DNA from: Crotophaga sulcirostris
Lineage: Eukaryota > Chordata > Aves > Cuculiformes > Crotophagidae
Assembly (NCBI GenBank): GCA_013397455.1
Contig: VYZB01000030.1
Coordinates: 145,924-209,923, forward strand
DNA: 64,000 bases
Direction of reading: 5' to 3'
Shown piece by piece: positions 1-10,660 of this stretch. The notes under the pieces were generated by a model. That model was given only the letters and a program-made list of their open reading frames with translations, searched no databases and had not been told where the DNA came from. The translations under genes and the position numbers were made by a program. Numbering within the stretch: the first letter of the stretch is position 1; each line of letters starts with the position of its first letter.

Positions 1-891
1 CACAACAGGATAGTTACACACCACAAACCAACAAAACATAAAAAAAGCTGACCTAATCTGATTTTCCTCCTTCCAAGTAAACTCAGTTCACAGAGTTCCT
101 GTCTCCAAATGGGTATTTGGGCTCCACTTTCCCACCTCACACTACACTGTGTTACTCAGGTGTCTCCATCCCTCCGGTAAAGCAGGTACCCAAGGCACAG
201 CTTGTGCACTGGGAGATGCTTGCCAACTAGAGGGACACCATGTGCATTATTAGACACCTGCAATGCCTTTTCCTCCCCTGCAGCAAAAGGTGGAGGGCAA
301 ACCTGGGTATTTGAGGGGGAAGATTGCTAGGGGTAACTGGGAATCTGCAGAAAAAAAACATAACAAAGAACCACTGCTCATAAAAGAAATAAATAAAAGA
401 AAAAAAAAAGAGGAGTAGGAAAAGCAGTTGGTTTTTTTTATATTTGTCAAAGAGGAAGACAGTGATGGAAACAAAGCAAATGATAGACAAGCATTCTCCT
501 GATTATTTATCACATGGGGAAGCTTTTCTATTTCTGAGGGAGAGAAGGAACAGGAGAGAAGTGGAAAGACAGAAGAGAGAGGATGAAATGATAGGGTCAC
601 ATACTGATGACAGGCGCCTGCCCCTCATTTGCACCAGTCAGCCCCATCACTGCCTAAATGGTGCCCACAGGGTTGTCCCAGCAAATACACCTGTTCACAA
701 GAATGACACCAGCAGGGCTCAAGCACACAGACCAACCAATGAGTGACATGGGGACATCAGAGGTCAGAGGCTATTTGGTCAATGTGTGACGTGGCAGGGA
801 AGTTGAAGACAGCTTCGTGAAGGTCCCGCTCTCTGCCTTTTCATGGTGAGTACAGGAGTAACACAGCTACGCAGAGTAGCGGGGGCAATAC
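1..891 (-). other. CHD2: CHD2 intron (third intron, part)
   Basis: This is the start of the intron that follows the CHD2 exon at 892-1111. The donor reads AAG|GTATTG at 892/891. The next exon of CHD2 would begin with codons for Met-Trp-Glu-Glu, and nothing encoding that is visible here, so the intron continues past the left edge. The purine-rich stretch at about 380-600 opens reading frames on both strands by composition only. Confidence 0.8.
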
Positions 892-1111
892 CTTTTTAAC
901 ATCTGCTATCCTTTCCTTCTTAGAGGCCGGTTTCTCTTTGGTTTCAGGAGGGGTCTGCTGGGATTTTGAACCCGTTGATTCACTTTCGGATTCAGACTGA
1001 CTTTCAGAGGACTCCGAGCTGCTGTTTGACTCGCTGCCCTGCTCGCTGCCCTGCTCACTTTCAGACTGGCTTGCAGAGTCAGAGCCAGAGGCTTCTTCGG
1101 ATGCCGAGTGA
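892..1111 (-). CDS. CHD2: CHD2 second coding exon (Ser/Glu-rich N-terminal tail)
   Basis: This internal coding exon belongs to chromodomain helicase DNA-binding protein 2, a nuclear SNF2-type ATPase that remodels nucleosomes at active genes. The acceptor is CTACCATCAG|TCAC at 1112/1111 and the donor AAG|GTATTG at 892/891. The exon starts in phase 2: with the AG left by the preceding exon it completes a Ser codon, and 73 codons follow. The product runs [13 protein letters not shown], then a Ser/Glu/Gln repeat, then [16 protein letters not shown]. This matches the CHD2 N-terminus, not the CHD1 N-terminus, which begins differently. The region is a disordered acidic tail before the chromodomains and has no catalytic residues. 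A perfect 12-bp tandem duplication (1033-1056) encodes a repeated Ser-Glu-Gln-Gly, where mammalian CHD2 has a slightly longer Asp/Pro/His-containing segment. Identification is by recognised protein sequence and exact splice phase. Confidence 0.94.
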
Positions 1112-2404
1112 CTGATGGTAGAGAAAGAAGAGATTACATTTTAACTGTACTGTCACAGCTTTAAAATACGCTGTGAGTGAACCAGAACCATGTCCAAGCT
1201 GCAGCAATGGGCTTGGAACAACCGAAATCTGAATGTGAACTGCATGGTCCCAGAGGAGCATATTGAAGCAGATGCAATTCTTTCCCAGGACAGGCACTGA
1301 ACACATGGGCAAGACTGCCCGCTTCGTATCACTGTGCAATACCTCCTGCTTATCAGCCAAAACAAAAAAAGTAGTGGGAACATGAAGAGAAACATTAACT
1401 CTACCACAAGCACATGTCCTCCAGGGAGGATCTGGGCTGCTTGGAGGAAGCAAGAGCAAGGTATGTTGGGAGATGGAGCGTCCAGAGACCACCCTGCTAT
1501 CCTAAGCATAAGCAGCTGCTCTGGCATGGCTCTCCATTACACCCTGGTACAGCTGGTGATCTAAAAATCAGACATCCAATTTCTGAAAGGGTCCAGCACC
1601 AAATACACATAATACTATATATTATAGTAAATACAATGCTTCTTGCAGAAGAAACCAAATTCAGCAGCAGAGCAGCAGAAAGGAGCTTATGCAGGCATGT
1701 GGCTGGGAGAGTTCCCATGTAAAGATTACACCAGTCCTACACAGACTGCACCTCTCAAGTATCCAATAACAGGTAGCAGAACAAATTGGTTAATACACAG
1801 AATATTTACTTAAATACTGGCTTTTCAACAAAACAAAGAGAGGTGAAACTATTTTAGGTGGCCAAAATATTCAAATACCTTTGCCCAATCACTCCAACGT
1901 CCATTTTTCATTTAAAATCCAATTAAATAAAACAGAAAATGCATTGCAACATATAACATACATGCTCATAAGGCAGCATTACAAATCCCACTGTCACAAA
2001 ACAAAATGCACTGCAGCAATAATGAGACTGCAAACTGATTGAGCCAGGCGCACCTCTTTCCAAGTCAGGTCCTGATCTGCAACTACACAAGTTTTTAATA
2101 TTAAGTGCATGCTGCAGATACAACTTCATGAAAAGAAGAGTCAGGAAAATGTTGCAAAGGGAAATCAGATCTTTATTTTTTTTTCTAGTTTTGTACAAAA
2201 GGAGAAGTAACAAGATACATCAAAGACTCTGCTCAGAACCCACAATTGAAGAATACAAAGACAAAAAGGCAAAAGCCCAGGTACAGTTACAGCCAATCCT
2301 ACAGAAATCACTGCATGCTACAGAGCGAGGAGTCAGCTGCCATTCCTCGGCCTATCCAGTGCAAACAGGACGCACACCACAGCAATAACTTTTCCCCTCA
2401 TTCT

Positions 2405-2640
2405 CAGAACACCCATGGAGTGTGACAGGGTTGACCCCAGCAGCTCGGCTCTGGCCTTCCCGCACCGCGGCTCCGCTCCAGCTGCCGCCTCCCAGGGAGC
2501 GGGCAGAGGGCGGCAGCCGAGCGCTGTGGGAATCCCTCAGCACAGGGCGCGCAGCCAGGCTCCAGCCGCCATTTTACAGCCATCCCTCTCCCACCATCTT
2601 GCGATTTCGTGGCAGTGGTGGCTGCCTGAGTCTGTTTGCA
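2405..2640. promoter_or_regulatory. Intronic GC-rich island with YY1-like sites
   Basis: About 170 bp (2430-2600) is CpG-rich against an AT-rich intron, with CCGCGG, GCGCGC and several GC-box-like stretches. It is followed by CCGCCATTTTAC (about 2566) and CACCATCTTGC (about 2593), both resembling YY1 sites in minus-strand orientation. That is the transcription direction of CHD2. It could be an internal alternative promoter or enhancer. No start site or first exon can be fixed from sequence, and the frames crossing it are composition-driven. Confidence 0.35.
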
Positions 2641-4987
2641 AGTCCTAAAATGGGAGAGTGTAGCACGTGCAGGGAAAGAAGGAACAGTGGTGGGCGAGAA
2701 TTTGTAAGGCTGAAGTAACAGAAACAGAGCCTTTTCAGCAAGAAGTGGAAGGTGAGGTGTCACTGACGCTACTGGTTTCACTGTCCCAGCTTGATTCCGA
2801 AGGAGACGTGTGTATCCTATGGCTCCCAGACTTTCCAGGGTTGGAAAATCAAGCAGAACTACTGCCCTTCCAGGCCAACCAGACGCTCCTGCCTGTCCCA
2901 ATCCTGTCCGTGACAACCAAAGGCACAGCCCCGCGCACACAGTCTGTCCTTTCCTCTACGTTTTCTGCAATTTCCAGTCCCCTCTTCCCCATTGCAGCCC
3001 TCCATTGCTGTGCTCTCCTGTTACACCAAAGGCTGGCACCACCCACCCTGTCTCTCCCTGCTCCCCTCCGCACGGTTTCTCATTGAGCACATCCACACAT
3101 CTGCCCCCAACATCCCACTCGATCACATCCCTTTGCAACCAAGTCTGCTTAGAGCAAGTGATGAAACTTCTCTGTTGCAGAATTTTCAGTTGTTTTTTTG
3201 TTTCAAGAAAGCCAAGGGAATTTATTAGGAAACACTGCCACACCACTTGAGGGAACAACGTTCCAGCAGCTCTAGGGACAGATGGTTTCCACAGGCAGGG
3301 CTCAGCAGGACGTAGTTCCACAGAGCCTCCTGCAGGGTTGGGGACTCGACCTCTATGAAAGAATGGGATCTGGAGGCATCCAAACCTCTAGTGGCACGAC
3401 GCAAAGCGGCAAAATCAGGCTCTGGTTGAGTCATGTTTGCGTCCCATGTTCCACAGGGAAGCACAAAAGAGAAAGATACTTTTCTTATATTAGATTTATT
3501 AGCAAGAGCTGGAAGATATTATAATAACCCAGGCTAGACTGAGGCCAGACAGCTTTGGTAGTATTTGTTTAAAGGCAGAATTTCAAGGTAGAAGACAACA
3601 ACGGGCCACCTCTCACTCTGGAGCTCTTTGTTTCTCAAGGCTCTACATTTTACTTCAAGGACACAGGGACGCGGCCTCTCTGCACATTGAGAGCCATAGT
3701 TCATGAGATTTATCCACAACATCACCTGGACACTATAATTCTTTATTTTCAAGATGAGAACTGTATAATCTGAAAAGAGGGTGATTTCACTAGTGGCAGA
3801 GGCATACAGCACACACATCTGCATGAACAGGTATGCACACGCTTGCCCTGCTAAGGAAAGAACTGTAAATGGGACATGGCAAGTCATTTTGAACACTGTT
3901 GCAAGTAATTATTAATAAACCACCTGTTATCAAGGCAAAAGGATATGTGTTTGTCTTTATTTCCACATTGACAGAATAATTAAAAAAAGAGAACATAAAA
4001 GGTTAATTCCATAAATCCCTTCTAACTATCACAAAGACAATCAGGAAGCATTTCTACCTGCCAACAGAGTATAAAGGATTAGCAACACTGTATGTCAGGT
4101 CAGGCCTTACACCGTACATAACTGGAGATTTAAGACCTCTTTTCAGAAGCTATTTCTGGAATATGCCCTGCTTTAGTGCTCCTAAGTAAACATCCAAACA
4201 AGATCTACTTTCAATTAAACTAAAAGTGGGGGATAAGCTATAATTAACTGTTGCAAAAATCACAAATCAACTAGCCCACCCACCTCCAAATTCAGCAGAG
4301 AAACACCCATGAACATCAAGAAAGCTACAGTTGGGCTGCTGGTAACTCCCTTCAAGTGAGAAACTCCTATAAAAACTGAGATCTGCTAAGATTCAGCCAA
4401 ACAAATTCCCTTAGTTTCTAAGAAATACTTGAGGCTGTAATTCTGTTTTAATTAACAGCCCGGTCCTGACTTGAGGGGGAAGAAAACCAAGTCATCCCTT
4501 ACCAAGAAGTACACATTCTTTCCAAGAAATAAGTAGCTGAATGGCAGCGATAAGACCCTTTACAATCAGGCATCTAAATTTACAAGGCAATTACAGCCTG
4601 TCTGAAGCCTCCAGCCTTAGCGTTTAATATTTCACATCTTGCTTCATTTTATAGAGAATCATCTTTGGTAACAGCAAGAAAACATTTTATAAGCTCTCAA
4701 CAAGTACAAACAGTATGTAATTCCAGAAAATGCAAGACAAGCTAAAAAAATGACCCAATACATATTTCTGGAAGCAAGAGCAGACAAAGGAATGGCTCTA
4801 ACAGTGACCATTCTGACCCCGACTTTAAAATTTGGCTTTTAATGGACAGAACTTGAATTCAGTCAGTGGGATAAAGGGGGATTAAAGACCTAAGACCCCT
4901 CCCACTAACCAAGCCCCTCCTAGCTCTAAGAATCGTTGTGAACTTTTTGAGTCTAAACAAGTTTGAATCCAAACAGTAATGTTCCAC

Positions 4988-5092
4988 TGAGCTTCGCAAG
5001 ATCAGCAGCTACTTAGCACCAATGAAACCACTTTGCTCAGGCTCAGGAAGGTTCTTGGAAGACATCCCTAGGCTGGAAAATATCAGGGACTG
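4988..5092 (+). repeat. Diverged 5S-rRNA-like SINE fragment
   Basis: The stretch lines up by eye with the internal part of 5S rRNA. It has GATC...AGCTACTTAGCA in place of GATCTCGGAAGCTAAGCA (box A region), then TTCTTGGAAGACATCC in place of TACTTGGATGGGAGACC. It ends with GGCTGGAAAATATCAGGG in place of GCCTGGGAATACCGGG (box C region). Order and spacing hold apart from a roughly 15-bp insertion in the middle. It is too divergent to be a working 5S gene and lacks the ends. The best reading is an ancient 5S-headed SINE of the AmnSINE1 type. A chance match is possible, since the alignment was made by eye. Confidence 0.45.
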
Positions 5093-5757
5093 GATAAGAT
5101 CAGAAGCCAAGTTTATTATTCCCCTTCAGCAAACACAGGCTTAACTCTCATGCGCTGTTGCACGCAGCTGCACTTGTGTCTTCCTAAAGTGACCTACACG
5201 CAAACTGTTGTATGTGCAAAGGGCCAGTGCCAAACCACAGCAGTTGCTAACACCCCCACCCTGCTGGACACCGTGGTGTTTAACGTTTCCTTTGAATATT
5301 TGATCTATAGATGTCAAGCATACATGAAATGCCTACATATATTGCAAATAAAAACGTGCGCCATCAGTTAATGGTGACACGTGCACCCAAGTCACACAGC
5401 AGCCATAAAAATGCAAGAAGCCAAATTAAATTTCACCTCTAGGCTAAACAATTTGGGGATAACAACACAAGTCTGATTCCAGCCAGAGATGATCCGATTA
5501 TAAAGAAGATCCAATGGTGAAGAAAACAGCTGATGAAAAGTGACTAATATATGGACCGCAGAGTGAGAATTTCATGGAATTTATCCCTTGCCTTGGAAAA
5601 AACAAATGAGTAAGTGTGATAGTAAGGAAAGCCAAGGCCATACCCACAGTACACAGAGCCTGTGGGAATGACACTCATTGCCATACTGAAGGCAAAACTC
5701 ATTCCTAGCTTTTTGAGTTTCCTTTTATTCTGAAAGTCTATTGAAGAGCAAGGCATT

Positions 5758-5846
5758 TAGTGCCATGGTTTAGAAGATGAGTTGGTGTTAGAGGTTAGAC
5801 TCGATCTCAAAGGTCGTTTCCAACCTTGTAATACTGTGATATTGTG
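5758..5846 (+). mobile_element. CR1 LINE 3'-end fragment
   Basis: Sequence such as GGTGTTAGAGGTTAGACTCG, then ATCTCAAAGGTCGTTTCCAACC, is the typical 3' end of avian CR1 (GGTTGGACT..GATCTCAGAGGTC..TTCCAACC). It ends in a decayed ATTCTGTGA-type tail (ACTGTGATATTGTG). Only about 90 bp remains, a heavily 5'-truncated copy in plus orientation, opposite to CHD2. It is diverged and therefore fairly old. Confidence 0.8.
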
Positions 5847-8800
5847 CTTGCTTATCTCCCAAGGCAAAGAAGGTCTGAGTGAGAAGTGCTGGGAAAGGTC
5901 AGTCAATGCAAGAGCTTTTCCCCTACTTATTTCCTGCTGGCAAGGTGGAATGGGGGGGAAGAGAGGGAAGAAAAACATTCCTGCTACTCTACTATCCAGA
6001 CCCAGACGCAGTACATATTTCTAACAATGATCCGTCTCAAAGCAGGAACCTTCAACTGGAATCTACTAACCACAGCCAGGCTCTTCCTGCTGTCTGGAAG
6101 CAACACTTTGACTACTCATGATGTAATCTGGCCAACTCTGCAGGCTTTCAAGGGGCACAACAAACACTCCCAAGGTTACAGGGTTGCCCCTGCCAGATAA
6201 CAAATACGTCCTTCAAAAAACAGAAAAACATTTCCTCAACTGCATTTTGTGACTTGCAACTGTTTTTTGGCTTAAATAGGCAAGTAAGAAGAGCTACCAT
6301 GAAAAAAATATATATTTTCCACATGTGACTGCAGACCTTGCTGGCAGAAGAGGGGTGTTAATTACATTTACACAGCACTAAGCACAATAGGGCCATGGTG
6401 CTACTGTAACAAGAAGGGATTATGCACTCAGCAGGTATCCTATCTAAATAACCAGCTAAATCGGGCTGGGCTGGATTTCCAGCCTGGCTCAAAGGAGGGG
6501 AAGTTGAGGAGGCAGAGGAAAAATCTTCACAGGCATCCTGGTCATCACTACTTGCCCCCAGCACAGCACTCCCAAATGCCAAAGGCAATGCAATCCTGAG
6601 CACACAGTGAGCTAAATAAATCCCTTGCTGCTCTGCTGCAGCTCCCTGGAAGCACACTAGGCTACCTTGAATGACAAGTGTTTTCCGAAAGTGGGTTTTT
6701 TTCCTCCACTACAAAGGCACCACATTATACTCGCATAAGCAAGCAAAGGGAGCAGTTCATTCATGACTGGGAGAGCTGGCTCACTCTCTGATCTTTGAGC
6801 CAGAGGCTGAAAATGCCTGGGATGTTTAGTGGGGAAAAGAAAAAAGAAAAGAATGAAAAAAACCCTGCACAGGGACAAAAGGAGTCAAAACCTGTCTGCT
6901 TGATTAAGGAGGCCATTGAGAATCTCCAGCTGCAGTTCTCAGGGTTTGAGAAGGGCCTTTCTCTCAGAATGCAGCAGTGTTTCAGTGCTCCACATCCACC
7001 ATCCCTGAGCACCGAGGTTGGTTCCGGGCAGCACCCACTGCCTGGACCCTCCTTGCAGCCCCGCACCCAAAGGAGCCCGGGGGGGGGCACAGATCTGCCC
7101 GCAAGGCCCTGAGAGCAGGCAGGGGTTAACTCACCCTGCCCCGCTGTCACAGCAGGGGACAGCCAGGCTCAAGCCAGGCAGCACACAGGCAGCTCCCACC
7201 ATTTGTGAAGGCCTTGTAGATGCATGGGGGGGAGGCTGGAGTGCGCACAAGCAATTTTGGTTTCAATTAGTACAGAAAGGGGTTTTTTCCTTCCTTAACA
7301 TTTGCAAACTTCCTTTAAAATCTAACAGATTAAAGAAATGCAGTAATACATAAATTTAATACCCAAAATCATTAGCAAGAACGTGGAGGTGCATCAATTC
7401 CCTTTCTGGTTCCAGATGACATGCAGTGCAGAAAAGGGGAGCCTGACCTGGCCAGAGGATTTCATTCCAAGTGACTGTTAAAGGCTGTTTTTAACCAAGA
7501 GATTTAAGGTTCACCATTAAGCCTCCATTCTACAGACAGCATATGGCATTCAAAACTCTCAGCCAGTAAGTTAAGAGCAGAGGTTACTGCCCATGAAAGA
7601 GATGCTAATATATTAATTACAGGAGTCATCTGCAATTCTATTAAGTCATCTATACCTAGCAATAAAACTTGCAAGAAAAAAATAGTTACAAGACAACTTT
7701 TTGCTAGGGAGCCAGGTGTCCTGAAGTCAGCAGATTCTTTCTTGACAGTGCAGTACGCTTGTTCGTAGTCGGGGTGAAGGTTTGTGAGCAATGAATTGTT
7801 CAGCATCCCCTCTACGAAGCTGGTGCTTGGCAAGCATATTCCTCCAAAGCCCTGACAAGCCATGTGAGCGTTACTAGCACAACATCAGAAAGAAATCTGA
7901 GATCACTCTTTCAAACTTTTTATTTTTCTTTTAACCATAGAAGTTAAGGCCAGAAGAACACATCAACTACAGCATGGATCATCTAAGCCCACAGGTAATA
8001 TAAAGCAAGTTGCATATTGAAAATTATAATTCAGCAGCAGTGCTGCACAAGCAGTGATGTAATAAATGTAACTGCACATTTGGAAAGATGCATCATCATT
8101 TTGCTTTTTATTATATCCAAAAGACACTTCCTGCTCCAAGAAAAGGAGGCATTAAGAGTGTGACAGGTTTACAAAAGCTTCATTGTAAGTCAATAGATAT
8201 GAATTTTTCATCTAGTCTTTTTTGCTTTCATTTCAAGGATTCTTTAGAGGATACAAAGGCAGACTTCACAAGCACACATCACCTGTTGAAAGAGCATCTT
8301 CAAATGGCACTTCAGCATGTGCTAATAAAAACACACTAGAAAAATTTATGTAAGACACCAAGTCAGTAGAACAGTACATCCTTTGCTAGAAGGCTGCTTA
8401 TATCTAATTATGGTAATCCAGGCCATCCCTTCCCCCAGTGCTGTTCTGTTTGTATTTACTTTCCTTGAAGGAGAGGATAGATAATGCAGAACAGAATTTT
8501 TCTCCATTTGTTATCACCATCCTCCTGTGCTGGATTTCAGCAAGGGGCAATGGGAGATTCAGAAGTGCTTCTCCATCTTCAGAATTTAACACTCTAGTTT
8601 AACACTGCAATTCCTGTTGGAACTGTTCTCTCCAACACGAAACAAAGCACAGTGGATACACACACCTCTAGGTTATGTATCAGGAGATGCAATTTCAGCA
8701 TAAGATGCCAAACCCACCCAACGTAGGTTGACTTTAGCTGTCTCAAGTTCAAAAGCAGCAAGGCCATTGCATCAGCAACTTTGGTTCAGTCCCTACATGC

Positions 8801-10409
8801 TTGCTCACAGTTCCAGACACTTAACCACGTGGCATCTCACTGCATCTGCCACCAGTACCCTCATCTGCTCCTTAAAACAGGCAGTGCTAAGTCTGAATAA
8901 AGAGACTTGCCAGTACAAAAATTCCTCTGAGACAGGCTTAGCAACTCAGTAACCTGCTAATCGTATGAACAGCTTTCTGAGACAAGGGGTGAAACGTGAG
9001 AACAAAGACGGGAACTGGCTTCTCCCTATACCGAGTTGCAGAGATGAAAATTAAACAATGCTGCCTTCTTGGTCCTCACTTGGAGCCCTCGTATAAGTCT
9101 AATGTGAAGACAACAGTGGGAATGATTGTTTTAATGCAAAACATGGTTAGTGTATCTCGTATGTGGACAGCCACGTTGCCCCCAAGATACACGAGATCCA
9201 TGTTCTCAGAAGTGCCAGTCCCTACGAGTGGTCCAGGAATGACCCTGCAGCACACAATGTTCTCCCTGAGCCGTGGGAGAGTTGGGCTTCAGATCAGATA
9301 GGAAATGGGGGAAGGTGCAGATAAGGGCAACTGTTGCCCTCAAAGAGCAGCAGGTGAAATATCAACCCAACAGAAAGCGGAACAGGCTCTACTCTACAGT
9401 CTCAGCCACGTCAGCTCCCTTTGGCTGAAGGCACTGACATGCTCAGGAAGGAGTGCTGGGGGAGCATGCGTGCACGCACGTGCACACAAGCACAGCAACG
9501 CCCCAGCAGCAGCACACGCTCTGTGCCACAGAAGCATTTTTGCAGGGTTACAGAATTACTCAGGTGAGCTCTTTATTCCTGTTTGTCCATTTTTATCCAG
9601 TAAAATGCCCATGCATTTAGAGAATATGTAAAAATTCATTAACATGTTTAAATAAAAAGAACAATCCAGAAGTCATTAAATTTCAGCTAAATGTAGTTTC
9701 TTGCAGTTGGTGAGCCTTTTTTTATAGCTCTGTGTATATTGTATCCACTCCTAGCAACGACCACAGAGCAGGAAATAGAGAAGTTGAAAGTCTCAGAATT
9801 ATGCATTCATAATTCGATGAGAAATTTCTTTCAAGAGAATAACATGAAGCAGAAGTAACAAAGCAAAACAAAACCAATCTCCTTTGTGCTCACACAGATT
9901 ACATTATTCATATGATTTCCTTGCACATTATTCCCTTTTTATCCTGCACTGGTACAGATTTTCCCTTTTCAAAAAAGCCTCCGGACAGTCTCAAAGAGTT
10001 AAAGCTTAAAAAGGAAGGGAAAAAAAAAGAATCCAGCAGTGCAAATGAAACTGAAAGACTGCGTCTGGACATGATAGCTGCTGCAACTAAAAAATGGCAT
10101 CAGCCTGGATGAAAAACTGAAACTGTTGGAGGCGTTTTAATAAATGTGTTTAATATTTCTACTCAGCTCAAAGAAAATCAGATGCAAAACACACACTGAA
10201 AGCAAGAGTGAGTTTTAGCGATTTAAGGATACTGAAAGCCATAATGCTATTAAAAAACGGCCAGATGTTCCAGGAATAGTATGATGTTCTGCGATTCCTT
10301 TCAAAGTTAAAAAAAGAAAAAAAAAAAAGCCACACCAAAAATAACCCTGCTCCTTTTCAAGTCGCTTCTCAAAATAGCCTGCACTATAAAAAAAAAAAAA
10401 AAAAAAAGC

Positions 10410-10660
10410 CCGCGCCCACCAGTTGAGATGAAGCAAGGGAAGGCGGCAGCGGCTGCGTGCTCCACAGTAACGCTCCCAGTCCACCCAGTGCAGCCCAGTA
10501 GAGCCTGGGGTAGGGGGTGCCGGGGCAGGCGTGGGAGAGGCGGCGCAGCGTGCGCAGCCATGGTTCTGCCTCCGCACCAGCCGCCACTGCCGGCCGCTGT
10601 TACCAGGCGAGCGCAGCCAATCCGCGTCCCCAGCGAGCACAAGATGGCCTTTGAACTCCC
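10410..10660. promoter_or_regulatory. Intronic CpG island with CCAAT and YY1-like motifs
   Basis: About 22 CpG dinucleotides fall within some 220 bp, far denser than the surrounding intron. It includes AGCCAATCCGCG (CCAAT on the plus strand, about 10616), a CACAAGATGGCC YY1-like site (about 10639) and GCGTGCGC. More AAAATGGCTGCC-type motifs follow at about 10960. The motifs face right, antisense to CHD2, so an antisense or bidirectional start is possible. It lies 4 kb inside the CHD2 transcription unit. The 20-base A run that borders it (10388-10407) is a simple repeat. Confidence 0.4.

Noticed and set aside
2404..2940. 178-codon minus-strand frame at 2404-2940
   Set aside because: It overlaps the GC island, is rich in Gly/Arg/Pro by composition, and shows no homology or splice support.
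9460..9495. GTGCACGCACGTGCAC-type palindromic GT/CA stretch
   Set aside because: Short low-complexity alternating sequence; ordinary microsatellite-like noise.
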